Source of the DNA: Gadus chalcogrammus
Lineage: Eukaryota > Chordata > Actinopteri > Gadiformes > Gadidae
NCBI RefSeq assembly: GCF_026213295.1
Contig: NC_079417.1
Coordinates: forward strand, 4,960,871-5,024,870
Reading direction: 5' to 3'
DNA: 64,000 bases
Positions within the stretch are counted from its first letter, which is position 1, and each line of letters begins with the position of its first letter. The notes under the pieces were generated by a model. That model saw only the letters and a program-made list of their open reading frames with translations, had not been told where the DNA came from and made no database searches. This document shows positions 39,771-52,188 of this stretch, piece after piece. A program made the translations under genes and the position numbers.

Positions 39771-42700
39771 CCCACATGTCATGCACAAATGCACAGACAC
39801 TAATGCAAGGATACACACTTAAGCATATAAACACATAAACACACGCAAACACATACACGGACACTAACGCAAGGATACACAGTAGAGCACAGACGCCCAT
39901 AAACACACAAAGACACACGTCGTGCAGTGACACATACACCTCGTCCGCACATACATATGTGCGGACGAGGAAACAAACTGCATGAACGGACACACATAAA
40001 CATGCAACCATGTATGGACACACGCTTATATAAGGACATGCGCACACGCACACACAGGGCAACAGACGACCCCCTCCTCTCCAGTCCTTAAGTGACTCAT
40101 CCTTGGTGTTTCTCCGAGGGACATCACTCAAACAAACAAACGGATGGCGACAGTGTTTTCCTCACGCCGTACCCCGCGTGTAAAACCGTCTACCCTCACC
40201 CAACGCTGTGGCTTTGACTCTGAATTTTGACTGGCCACTCTCCCACCCCCATTCAAGCTAAATAGAGGCAAGTTATTACTGAGGTTTGTGTTTGTTTAAA
40301 AACCCTAGTTTTAAATCTCTCACCTCCCTGATTTGCATATTGTATGTAAAGTTTTGTGGGTGCCTTTCTGGTTTTGTACATATCAGGCTTTGGTTTTAAT
40401 TTGTGCCTGTAGGGCAGTTTCACAAAGTAAAGCGGCTCCACTGATTGAGAGACACATTAGTTGCCCTTTTATGAGACGCGTGGGAGAACCGGGTGCCAGA
40501 AATGTTGGGTGCGCCATCTCCTGCTGTTGGACTCGATTCAGATTTGTATTTTTACACCACCTAGACGCCAAGCAAATATCCTCCCTTCGCAGTCTTTTCC
40601 TAAAATGAGTTATTTGTTCCCTTCAGTAAACACAACAGATGCATCGCGTATAAAAAAGTCGATATAAATTTGAAATAGGAATGTTCCTTGGGGGATGTAA
40701 GAGCAGAGCGGGATGTGTCACATATTTCCATTTCAATCTTTTCCGATTTTTTTGGTTGTTTTGTCAAAGAACACACGAACTGCGTCGTACGTGAGAATGT
40801 GGAAAGGGGAATGCTCCCCGGGTGATGGAGGAGCAGGGTTGGATGGGGGCCAAGGGCTCAGAGATGGACCTGAGCTCCTGGGCTGGGCCGTATATAAAGC
40901 ATATGTTGGAGTGACTGGTTGGCTAAAGACCAGCACTGGATCCAACAGGATTTGGAGGTCTTGCCAAAAAGCACATTACTGTAAATGGATGACGGCCAAG
41001 CGCGCCACTACTCACTATTCCGATGTATGCACTTCAGTGTATAAGTCTCACGTTTTGGGGACCAGAAGAGTGTGCGCTGTTGTTCCATTTATTAGGATTA
41101 TTATTTTTTTATTTTTTTTTATTGTTTACATTGACAGAGAAAGTTCACCAGATGTTGAATTAAGCAGCTCCAGTACATTTTGAACATCTCTAGAATTTAG
41201 GATATTTAACCTTAAAGGTCAATATAAGGCACATACAAAATGTAGTGGAGTTGTTGTCCACTTTGACCTATAGTTTCATTGCTCCCATCTTTAAGCCTAA
41301 GTCTTTGACTTTGTTCAAATTAAACTCAACACTATATAAATGCAGTCCATTTACTGCACATGGCATTGCGAACCCAACCACAGAGACACTTTAACCAAAG
41401 CCACATACAGTGAAACCCCTGTTCGTACATACATAAAAAAAAGTTCAGGAACTTATTTTGTGTTCTCCATTCCCACGGGGCATGTGCAAAGTGTTCTTGG
41501 CCTACACACCATTCTTGGTTCCTTAAAATCAAAAACGGTTTGATTGAATCCCAATGCTGCAGTACACCCAAATTGGCTATGGAAGAACCCTCCCTCTAAC
41601 ATAGAGAAGCCCTCCTCCTGTGGAGACTGTTAAAGTGCTACCGCGGCGGTGGAGCAGGCAGCTGAAGCAGGCAGCTGAAGCCCCTATTTGGTAGCATTAG
41701 CTAGCTTAGCACCCGGCACGGCCTCATCCGTGCCGCTCATTTGCAATGGAAAAAGCAAAGCCGATTGGGGGAAGCTAGCCTGTGACACCCTGTCTCTCTG
41801 CCACTGGTCAAGGATGACGGGTGTAGAGAGACAGGGTGGAGAGACAGGCCTAGCTTCCCTCATGTCCCTTTAAGGGCCCATGAAGGACACGCTGACAGGC
41901 TTAAGGTATTAACCACCCTGGAAGAGCAGAGCGGCGGCATTCAGAATACGCAGCGTACAAAGGCGCACCTTTACGGAAACGCTCGCCTTAAGCTAGCGTG
42001 TGTTCTCAAGAGCCCTCGTAGAGGAGGCGGATGCCTTGGTAGTAAACCGAAACGTTGACATTGTTTCCATGTGACCATGAACATGGGGGATTTTGAGTGG
42101 ATGGAAAGGACAGACCTTGGTTTTGCAGCAGTAATATTCTGTTTGGGTTATGGGTATGCAGTTGGATTGGGCAAATTGTATGCATTACAAATTGTAGGCA
42201 AGAATATTTAATAATGTGAATGGCTGAACTATGATGTCACTTTTCTTCCCCAGTGTAATGTTGCTTGGGATAATATACTAATATAGCAGTATCAGTAAAA
42301 CACTAGACAGACCACCAAATAAAACAAGACGCTGGGCTATTGCTTACATAGACGGCGTGGCATCTGGCTATAAAAACAAGCCGGATAGGACCGTATCACT
42401 TCAGAAAACAAGCAGGGCCAGAATCACAAGACGTGGGCTGCATACTGTATGCAGCATGCCTCAGCTTGTGTTGATAGTTTTGGTTTTGATTTTGTAAAAT
42501 TGCCTACAATTAAAATTGTATAGCAGAAAAAAAGAAAAGAAAAAATAGATGTCCGATTATAACCTTGTCTCAACGGGTCATGTTCTTCTGCATAATCGTA
42601 TAATGTCGTTGACCGATGCTCTGCAGCTGAGGCACCGTCTTTTTGGTTTGAATCGGTACCCAGTCAGTGGAACCGATGAGTCATGTCTTGCCGCAGGTCC

Positions 42701-45079
42701 AGAAAACGTTAACGCTTTTCACTGAACGTGTTTGTGTGACACATCAAAATGTGCAGATCAATGATATGGCTGGGAGGTTGCATCTGAGACTTATATTTGC
42801 AACATCTTTGCATGCTGCCAGAGTAAACGCCTCCCTTCAAGTCACCTGTTCTCACCTGTTGTTGCAACTCTTCTCTCTTCTCTCTTTCAGTCTTTCCAAG
42901 GCAGCCAGGGGAGGGCCTATCTCTTCAACTCTGTGTGAGTGTTCTTAAAATAAATAAACACAATTGTGTTCCATGCCAATACAAATAAAGGCTGAGTGCA
43001 TGAGCAAGAAAAGCAATCATTGAGGGAGATTGTCACAGAAAGTTAATGCTTAGCGAGAATATCATTAAACAGCAGGAGAAACACAGGTGTAGTAGATGGT
43101 ATAGATAGATGCAGCTAGTCAAGTAAATATATATGGACCATGTTGGTGCTGCTTCAGAAAAGAGTAAAACCAAGGGAATGTTAAAAGTACAGGAACAGGA
43201 AGTTACATTACCCGACTATTGTTGATCTGGGAATGGGGTGCATTTGTCTTCAAGACGTGCAATTATTATAATTCAATTTTTTAATAAACAGTTGTTGTTC
43301 TACCGCGCTATAAACCCTAGAAGGCAACAAAGATAACCATGGCAGCGCATTCAGACTAGAGCTATTTACAAAAGAAAAATAATCTCAATATGTAAATATG
43401 GCAATCTCACCCTGACCAATGTGTCCTCCTCCTCCTCCTCCTCCTCCTCCTCCTCCTCCTCCTCCTCCTCCTCCTCCTCCTCCTCCTCCTCCTCCTCCTC
43501 CTACCCAACAGGGTGAACGTGGGCTGTGGGCCTGCAGAGGAGCGGGTTCTCCTCACAGGTCTCCACGCCGTGGCTGACATCTACTGTGAAAACTGTAAAA
43601 CCACCCTGGGCTGGAAATACGTGAGTAGTTCACCTCACTTCCCCGAACCTAAGGGCAACAGGTCGGTCACACAAGACATATGATTCGTAGAGCCGTGCCG
43701 ATGATCACGAGGACGTTGATGATTTACATCTTACAGCTTGCGTATGAAGTTAAAGCTCCTTTACGGCGCGTCCTCTTACAGTGCAAAGTTGTAACTATTT
43801 TTGCTCTGGGTTTTGTATTTAGTGTGTGCGTTTTGCATGCCGAACTCTGCTAGCGTTGGGGTAATTACTGTGGCCAGAGGTTGTCTGCTGCCAGACTGGC
43901 TCACAGCCCCTGGGATTCGCCGGTGATTAAATGGCAGGCAGCGGTGGGGTGACCCGTCCCGGATAATTGTCCGCACAGACTGATAGAGGCACCCAACACA
44001 AACACGGGAGCGCTGTCTTCGCCAGAGCCCCTCGCAGAAATCCGGGCTCGTTTGCAAGGCAGAGTATGTGTGTGCAAAAAAAAAAGTTCTTATTAGCAGG
44101 AGAAAACCCAGTGGTTTCCTTTCAGGCGCTGCAGATGCACACTGGCAGCGATCCAAGCCTAATAAAGTTACCGCATACTTGCTTGGGTTGTCGGACTGGT
44201 TAAAGTGTTTAAAGGGGCCGTCGGGTCAAGGAAGAACACTTTTCTTCTTTTCCTCGAAATGAAAGTAGTAGTCTATTTTTGCCCGTTTATTCCCTCTGAT
44301 AATGACATTACACGCCGTCTTTGGATACTTTAATACCGCAAGCCTGATACTTTCCCCTTCTTCAGTTTCTTTGTAGCATCGAAACCAACGACATTTTGTA
44401 TTGCATACTTGCAAACATAAAATCAGAGTTTTCGTTCTTACGGTCAGTCAGTTTGTAGTACGTTGGTGGTATGAGTCTGAGTACTTAAAGGTGTTGCAGG
44501 TACGATTTGAGGCGTTACCTCGCCTCTCTGCCTTCTCCCTAATTCAACCACCATTGAGAAGGTGTTGCGTTTCGCACTCCTGTGATAAACAGGCAAGATG
44601 GATTCCTCGACCCAACCACGATAGAGATGCCGTGATTGGTCATAACCATCCAATCTGAAACTTCTTTGGCTCATATCTGGAGGCAGGCGCAGTCGTCTCG
44701 AAACAGATATTCTCACAGTGCATTTCACTCACTAACAGCTTTGGGATGGCTACTCAATTGCTTACAAAGGAAACTCCCATGATAGCTCTAAAATCTTACC
44801 CTACAGCCCCATTCGGTTCCTAGTTTACTGTGTTAGCCTCAACCTAACTATGCTCTTTCTACCTGAACCAAAACATGTTCTCCTTTGTTCTACTGTTCAC
44901 CGTCCACTGATGTGTCCGGTGTGTACATTAGTTCAGTGTTTATGGTTGAAAGCACCTGATGGTCGGGCCGTCTGTCGTTGGTTCCACAGGAGCACGCGTT
45001 CGAGAGCAGCCAGAAGTACAAAGAGGGGAAGTTCATCATCGAGCTGGCTCACATGATCAAGGACAACGGCTGGGAGTGA
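37188..45079 (+). CDS. ypel1: YPEL1, yippee-like 1 (complete, 4 coding exons)
   Basis: Yippee proteins are small, extremely conserved zinc-binding proteins found in nucleus and at centrosome/mitotic structures; their biochemical role is unsettled. YPEL1 has been linked to epithelial-like cell shape. Coding exons: 37188-37304, 42891-42934, 43512-43620, 44990-45079 (360 nt, 119 aa, the family's normal length). The start-codon exon begins at 37119 after CTTCTGTCAG. Zinc ligands are two CxxC pairs 52 residues apart: CIHC and CENC. Other signatures are [36 protein letters not shown] and the end [13 protein letters not shown]1 and YPEL2 proteins are nearly identical, so I chose YPEL1 from its place between mapk1 and ppil2, the order found at human 22q11. 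The exon 4 acceptor follows a (TCC)26 tract. Confidence 0.95.
38787..38900. repeat. Foldback element ending in CCATCTTGGTTC / GAACCAAGATGG
   Basis: Outer arms CCATCTTGGTTC (38815-38826) and GAACCAAGATGG (38871-38882) are exact reverse complements. Inside them, 16-nt arms 38823-38838 and 38843-38858 pair with one mismatch around ATCC. TCACCTAG and CTAGGTGA flank the outer arms. Related ends occur at 17290, 22008 and 62881. Confidence 0.75.
39292..39443. repeat. (GT)n, G15 and (GGAC)n compound repeat
   Basis: GT repeats with GTAA and GGTG interruptions to about 39411, then a G run to 39426, then CGGACGGACGGACGGACA. A compound slippage-prone locus in ypel1 intron 2. Confidence 0.93.
39680..40040. 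repeat. Degenerate CA/ACGC-rich array with a repeated 25-bp unit
   Basis: (ACGC)n blocks at 39680-39697 and 39737-39771 sit among three copies of (G/A)GACACTAA(T/C)GCAAGGATACACA at 39706-39730, 39795-39819 and 39859-39881. The region holds the perfect palindrome at 39939-39970. Alternating purine-pyrimidine blocks such as GCGCACGCACGC can adopt Z-DNA. Confidence 0.85.
39939..39970. repeat. Perfect 32-bp palindrome (15-bp arms, 2-bp centre)
   Basis: The left arm CCTCGTCCGCACATA is the exact reverse complement of 39956-39970. It is GC-rich and able to extrude a cruciform. It interrupts the CA-rich array. Confidence 0.93.
41768..41859 (+). other. 92-nt nested hairpin in ypel1 intron 2
   Basis: Outer arms 41768-41783 and 41844-41859 pair with a single bulged C. 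Inner arms CACCCTGTCTCTCT (41786-41799) and AGAGAGACAGGGTG (41825-41838) pair perfectly around a 25-nt loop. It lies on the transcribed strand of the intron, in the size range of a microRNA precursor, but could equally be a MITE remnant. A shorter hairpin, GGCACGG..CCGTGCC, lies just upstream near 41715-41734. Confidence 0.6.
43424..43501. repeat. (TCC)26 directly before ypel1 exon 4
   Basis: Pure TCC trinucleotide repeat ending 10 bp before the exon at 43512. It forms the pyrimidine tract of that acceptor (..CTCCTACCCAACAG). Confidence 0.97.
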
Positions 45080-45844
45080 CTGGCCCCGCCCCCCTCCCGT
45101 GACCCCTCTGAATTCTCTTAATTGAACTGCGTGGAGTGGCCGCCGTTGCTCATCATGTTCCCACCGCCGCCACCGCCACCACCACCACCACCACCACCAC
45201 CACCACCACCACACCTCCTCCACCTCTTAAATGTGAACTCACAACCACACACCGCTCATCGTGAAAAAACAAAAAAAAAACACCATGTGATGACGATGAC
45301 TTCGGGATAAAAAAAGGAGCTGGACCTGGATATGGGGAGGGGGGGGGGGGGGGGGAGGTGTGGTCCAGGAAGTCCTCCACCCGTTACCATGACGATATGT
45401 GAGTGTGTGTCTGTGTTCTGTTGCAGCCCTCACACGCCCATCCATAACCACCACCGCCACCACCGACCGCCCCCTCCCTCCCTAACAAACCCACGCTGCT
45501 GTGGAGTGTCTGTGGTGAAGTGGCGACCCGCTCTATGAACGCGGCTCTACGTTGACGTGGGGCCGGGCCCCTGTCGTGTCAGTGCCGTAGAGAGGCCTCC
45601 ACTGAGACGCCAGCAGGGTGACTGCTCATTGCTTTATTTTGATGGCGATGTTGATACTTTACGCTTTATTTTCTTTTTGTTTTTTAAAAACGGTTAAAAA
45701 CCCTCTTGTTTGGACGGCCCCCGATGGATGGATGTTACCGGTTAGCATTTGTTTACTTCTCGTCTGCCTTTTGGCTTGGTGTCGGCTCCTGTAGCTGCAC
45801 ACACTCCCCCTCTGGCCGTCTGCTATTGCTCGGGTTATTTGGGG

Positions 45845-45881
<37 letters not shown>

Positions 45882-46403
45882 GTGCGTGTGTGTGAGCACA
45901 CACTGCGTGTGTGTTTCATAGAGTCCAATTATGTAGCAGCTCTCGTTAAGAGACCCCGCCCCTGTTTTATATTATTATTACTATTATTATTATTACTATT
46001 ATTATTTGTTTGCTTTTGTGGGACCTCCCCCCTCTTCTTATTTCCTGGTTATATTCCACACTCAAAAATCGAGTATTTGTTATTTATATAAATATATATA
46101 AATATACATATGGTAATGAACGTATATATAATCCATTACTGTGGTGTTCGGCTGGATGCAATCGTGGCTGGTCCACGTTTGCAGAAGGCCTGTAAGTTTA
46201 AAAAACAAACAAAAAAAAGACATGATACTTGCCCATATGTAAACCTTCGAGTTATGGCGGGTGAACTTTGACCTGTGCCCAGAATCGCCGTGGTGACTGA
46301 GGACCTCAAACCAGACGGGGTCACATGACCATACTATGAAATGGTCCGGGGTTGTACTACCACCGGTCCGTGGATTCTTACAGATGTTCACCGACGCTCA
46401 CAC

Positions 46404-46490
<87 letters not shown>

Positions 46491-49010
46491 GCGCGCGTGT
46501 GCTCTGTGTGACCCGACACGCGGCGACATACTTGAAGGACGCTCACCCTCGTATGCACTTTTTTTTTTTGCGGAGGCCTTGGGTTCATGCGTTTATGCGT
46601 TTAGGGGCTCAGTCTGTGCTGCACGCTTTGGTATGGCCTTTTCTCTCTGACCGACCGTCACCTAATGAAGACGCTTTTGAATGAACGGGACGTAAGGAAG
46701 CGCTTGGGGGTGGGTGGGGGGGGGGGGGGGGTCAGATCGGAAGCAGTTTCTTTCTCCGCTTTCGCTCCCTGCTTCCCCTTTACTTCACCTTCTTCTTTGC
46801 AACATAGACAACAGCAGCTTGCCTTGGGACACCCGTGACCACAACTTCAATCTTGCCCATTTTAAAGTCCTTTGAAAATAGATGACTATATCCTTTGACG
46901 AAATTGTTGCTAGGATTAGGAATGCAGTACCCCCCCCCCCCCCCCCCCTTCACCTTCATTCGTGTAGGTCTTTTTGCACTTTATGCCTGCCCTGCTCATA
47001 CCGCAGTGTCTGACTTGTCACTTTGGTTGTAGATGGACTATTTGCCTCTAGTTTGCCTCTAAGCAGCATGAATCTTATGCCTCTTCAAAAAAAAATGTCC
47101 CATTTCTGTATCTCCCCCCATGTTTTCTGTGTTGTGCACATTGCATAACTCTGAATCCCGCCTTTGTCTTCCCCTAGCAGATATGAGGTGCGCCCTCTCA
47201 AAATCAATACAACAATCCAGCGATGCTCCGCCCTTCGTTAGGTTTTACCCCATTTATCTTTTCTTTTTTTACACACGACTATTAGAAATACACTTTAAAT
47301 ACATATATATAGATATCGATATATATCTAGTTATATAAATAGAAATATATTACAATTCCGCAAATACATTATATATTATTAATAATACAGATTTTATGTG
47401 ACACAAATGTTGATGGTATAATTCCCGACCGCTATGAAACGTTCCAACTGTTATTGTTGAGGCTAGTAAGTGTTGAGGACATGGTCTGTAGTGGATGGGT
47501 TACCTTAAGAGTATCTAACGGTGCTAGGCCTGCTTAGTAGTGTGGGGGTGGTAATGGTTAATTCCAGCCCTGGTGGTGATGAGTACTTTGCCGGCAAGGT
47601 CATTCAAATCAAACACACACCTTTCTTTTTCTTACATTTTATTTTATATAAGTGACGACTATCCTGAAATTTCTGACTAGACGGCGATGATTCCTACTTG
47701 AAAGTGAGAAGAGAAAAAACACAACACAATAACAGCTGAGACATTAGCCCCTGTTACAGTTTTGTATGTACATAAACAAACATATTTAAGGTTTTTTCTA
47801 CATATTTCTACAGGGTTGGTTCTTTTACTTCCCCAACTTGAAGCACTTTTATTACCTTTACCTCTGGCTTCATCCGCGCGCACGCACGACCGGGTTGCCA
47901 GTGTTTAGTGTGCGTGAGCGAGCGGATGAAACTGTGTTTTGTTACCTTACGCCTACTAGTACTTTATTTACTTTTTATCTCTTTGTTTCCTGATTGGATT
48001 CTACCTTCGACCCATTATTTCATCCTCCTAGCTTTCCCTCCTCGCGGCCGTTTTTTGGTGTCTGTACCAGTAATCTGTGAGGCAAGAGCCAGGTCATGTA
48101 GTTAAGACAGTTACTCAGATTGTCCTTTTTTTTTATTGCTTACATTTTTCTTTCTTCTGGCTGAAGGCGTCTGAGGTAGAGTGGGTAAGGAGGGGGGGGG
48201 TGAGCTGGAGCCTCCCACGTTGACACAGGGAGAGCCTTTTACCCAGCAACACCGCCCCCTCTCCCTTTATTTTTTCACACGTTCTTTTTTTCCTTTACCC
48301 ACAACGGTCTCGTTTGTCCCTCTTGTGATCCCTTCCGATCGACAGCAAAGCAAAGCGCGCCGGCCGGCGTCCCCCGCGGCCAGCGTGTACCAAATAGGAA
48401 GCAGGGGGGGGGGGCGCTCTGGCGGCTCCGGCGGCTCCGATTCAAACAGACGCGGCTGCGTTTGTTTTTTCACGGCAGGGCCGTTGTACCCCAGACTCCA
48501 GGGGCTCAGCCCGGGAGCGCTTCGACTTCGCTGTACCAAAACCTCTTGTTTTTCGAATGTTTCCACGCCTACAAAACTTACGACTTGAACGCAGTCCACA
48601 AGGAATGCAAAAAAAGGTGTTCATTTTTTCATTTTGCTGCTTATAAAAACTGTTTACTCTTTCTGGTTGCTTTTTGGTGACACTGGCTACATACCTTTTT
48701 GTTGAACTGTTACACTGTAGATGTTTTTTTAAAAGGGTGTTACTTCCCAGGGGAAAGGGCATACCCAACAAGAGACAAAAAATAAAAAGATTTTCTGTTG
48801 GACAACGGTGTAAAGCATGTTCTGTATTTATATTTGCTATATGTTGTGCCTGTTTTCTTTTTTTTTCCTTAATTGAACGCAAACAATCTGCTCTTTTATT
48901 TGAACGTGTTGCTTCGCATTCTGTCTTAGTAAAAACATGTTGCACACGTCTGTTATCACCTTAATTGTAAACTCTGATATCACAATAAATTTTAAATGGA
49001 AGACAGTTTT
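45080..49010 (+). other. ypel1 3'UTR
   Basis: About 3.9 kb of non-coding sequence after the TGA at 45077-45079, ending near AATAAA at 48984-48989. A long 3'UTR is normal for this gene. It is loaded with repeats: (CCA/CCG)n 45163-45212, G14 near 45341-45354, (GA)n 45847-45879, (ATT)n 45970-46006, (GT)n 46406-46502, G15 near 46717 and C19 near 46930. No open frame here is credible. Confidence 0.6.
46406..46502. repeat. (GT)n with GC-rich tail in the ypel1 3'UTR
   Basis: Uninterrupted GT to about 46484, then GCGTGTGCGCGCGTGTG, a sequence type that readily adopts Z-DNA. In the mRNA it is (GU)n, a TDP-43-type binding sequence. Confidence 0.93.
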
Positions 49011-51416
49011 CCAAGTTTCTGTGTGTTTTCAGCTCCTCAGGCACCTGGATGCCCCCACATGGGATGCGTGTGTTCCCGTCTTGAAACAAAACACACAACT
49101 CCTCAACACTTGGTGGGAACGGATGTTCCTTTCCAATGAGACAAGCCTTTGAGTGATCCCTAGAAAACCATCACTATATCGCTAAGAATATCACTAACAA
49201 ACTTCGGAGAATACCTTGGCATGTGTTGTAAGTGTTCCCTTGGGTCTTGATACAGCTGTGGTTATCCTTTCACGATTTTGTTTTCCTACTCAGCTGCCTG
49301 TTTTTGTATTCATGTAACGGCACAACAGATATTACACATATCTTGTCCCAACTTGAAAATGTAAGATTAAGCTCCCAGCAGATATGTTGTTGAATATTCT
49401 TATATGTTTCCATTAAGATCGATCTAGATGATTCAAAGAAGCTAGGTAGAGTTGTATGAAAAGGTTACAAACAGGTTCAACCTGATTTGGTTACCACTTT
49501 TATAACGCTCATGCTGTCCTTTGGTATCCAAGGATGGGGTTGCAGAGGACAGTTTATTAACATTGTCTTAGCAGTACAGTAGCAATGAAACAGAACAGTT
49601 AGTCTTTATATTTGAACTTTATAGGTAGGCTGATTGTTCACGTTATAGGAATACGTTTGAGTCTCAAAAAGGAATATATAAATATCTATATTGAGTATTT
49701 CTTCTAGAATAAGATACATCAAAAACCACTTCAATAGCCAACAGGTCCAAGTTACACATCCAGTTTGACTTCTTAAGCTGGTTAGATGTTGATTACAGAT
49801 TAGCACAGTACACCACAAAGGCTTTAACCTCTGTGGTTTACTGTGGCCACTGGACTAATTAGTTTGGATGGCTTGAGCTTTTAACCAAAGGACTACTCAA
49901 GGACTTTTAAATAAGTCACTAAAGGCCACCAGATCATTTCAATGAGAGTGTTCCTACCACACACGTTGAGTACACGAATGGTTATACATTCATTACTGAT
50001 CACAGGGTGTTGGACTCCAAGCCAAAGAGAAACTAGGTGCGATTCCCTTATGTCCACAATGTAGGTAGATCCTAACCCCTACAAGCTTCTAAATAGACGA
50101 ATGGAAGTTAATACAATCGCTGTGGATAGAAGTGTCTGCTTATCAACATGAATGGTAACCTATTCAAATCAGAAGATGTAGCCGTTATGTATTAGCTCAG
50201 GAATACATCTCAGAATCAGCTGTCCTTGTTCATGTGCCACTCCTATACTGCAGAGGTGGGCTGCTGTTACGATGACCACCGGCCGAGATAAAAGCACAAT
50301 GGACGCCTACAGATAAGAGATGAGGAGGAAGTGCTATCAGTTGAAGAATGTTCAAGGAGTGGATGTTTGGCTAGACACAGAGCTGACCCAGTGAAAACTC
50401 TTCCCAGTTCTACAGGCACTGCCGCACTTCACAGTGTTGCTGAATCAAACCAGCTTTGCATCATTGGTGCCATGCTCAAGGGTGTACATCAGGACACAGT
50501 GGATGTGCTACGTCTTAATCCAAGGTCGATGCGTGTTTACGTGTGTCTGCATGCATGCGTGTGTGTAGGTGTGTGTGCTGTCTCCCTGCCACGACATCTT
50601 TTATTACAGTCCTGTCAAACAATGGGTGGCTGTGTTTTCTTGGTTGGGCGTCGCAACAGGTTGAAGACACTGTATACCTCATTGAGTTTACAATATTCAG
50701 ATATTCAGCAGGACTTCGGAAGAGTGAGTGAGCGACAGAGACAGAGAGGTTGTTAGGTTGGTTTAGTTTCTTCTCTGGCCTTGCTTAAAGACAGTGGAAC
50801 AATACAAACAAGGAACCTTCAAATTGGGCTTTTTTATGGCTTAGTACTTTTTGTATCGTTGTGAACTTGCCTAGGCACAGAAGAGAGATTCGCTGAAATG
50901 AAAGAAAAATGTATGTCAGTAATTACCAGTATGTTTTATGATTGTTGTTTGTGTCAGAATTGTGCTACGAATTTAAATGCCACGGACATACCCTGTTGTG
51001 GACCCATCCCACCCCTCTCACTTTCTATCTCTTTTCTTTCTGTCTCTCTCCCCCCCCCCCCCCCCCCCCCAAAACTCCCGTCTTGTCTTCTCATTGGCTG
51101 GGAGAGGTAGGGTTGAGCGGTTTGCTCTCAGCAGCTAGCCATGACTGGAAGCTTTAATGCTTCTGCTGCTATTTACAGCCTCTGATGTCATCGGGAGGTG
51201 GGGGCCAGCCTCATCCCCCCCCCCCCCCCCCCCCACCTCTCAGCCTGTGAGTCACTCACAGGCAAAGCAGAGAGAGGGAGATTGAGAGAGAGCGAGAGAG
51301 ATACAAGGATAGAGGGAGAGAAAGGAAGAGCGAGGGGGAGAGACAGGAAGGGAGAAAGACAAAAGAGCGAGACCGATATAATGATAGGGGGGGGAAGGAA
51401 AAGCTAGGGGAGGGAG

Positions 51417-51676
<260 letters not shown>

Positions 51677-52149
51677 ATCAGATGATACAGTATGATCAGT
51701 ATCAGGGCTGGCTGAGGACCCATCCGTCCACCTCGACCCCCCCCCCCCGGTCGACCACAGAACAACAACAACAACAACAACATGCGTGCCGTGTTTGTTC
51801 AACCAGTCCAGCGTGTATATTATGGAGCAGAGTTGGCCTGTTACATTTGGCTGAGTCTTTGTTCTATGACAAAGTGCCAAATGTCACATGCAATCTGTGC
51901 TCCATGCTGTAACATTCTCCATGTGATTATCCTGTAGATTCAACTCCAAGTGGACCTCAGAGGGCCTGTGCCGCGGCAGAGATGAGATACAGGGGAGATG
52001 GATGACTGCACGGCCGGGAGATGTTGTTGTTTCGCCACAGTCTCCGGGTGAGTGATGTCACCAAGCTCATTCAGAATCTGCCTAGAGGAGACCGCGCTGG
52101 TGCTCAGCATCCCGTCACCATGGTGACTGCCTCGCCTCTGCTGCTCTCC

Positions 52150-52188
<39 letters not shown>

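Larger units (their letters stand above)
37305..42890 (+). other. ypel1 intron 2 (5.6 kb), structured and repeat-rich
   Basis: Contains a foldback element (38787-38900), (GT)n and (GGAC)n (39292-39443), a CA/ACGC-rich array with a 32-bp palindrome (39680-40040) and a 92-bp nested hairpin (41768-41859). A 181-codon open frame on the minus strand, 37927-38472, has no recognisable domain and is not called a gene. Confidence 0.75.
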
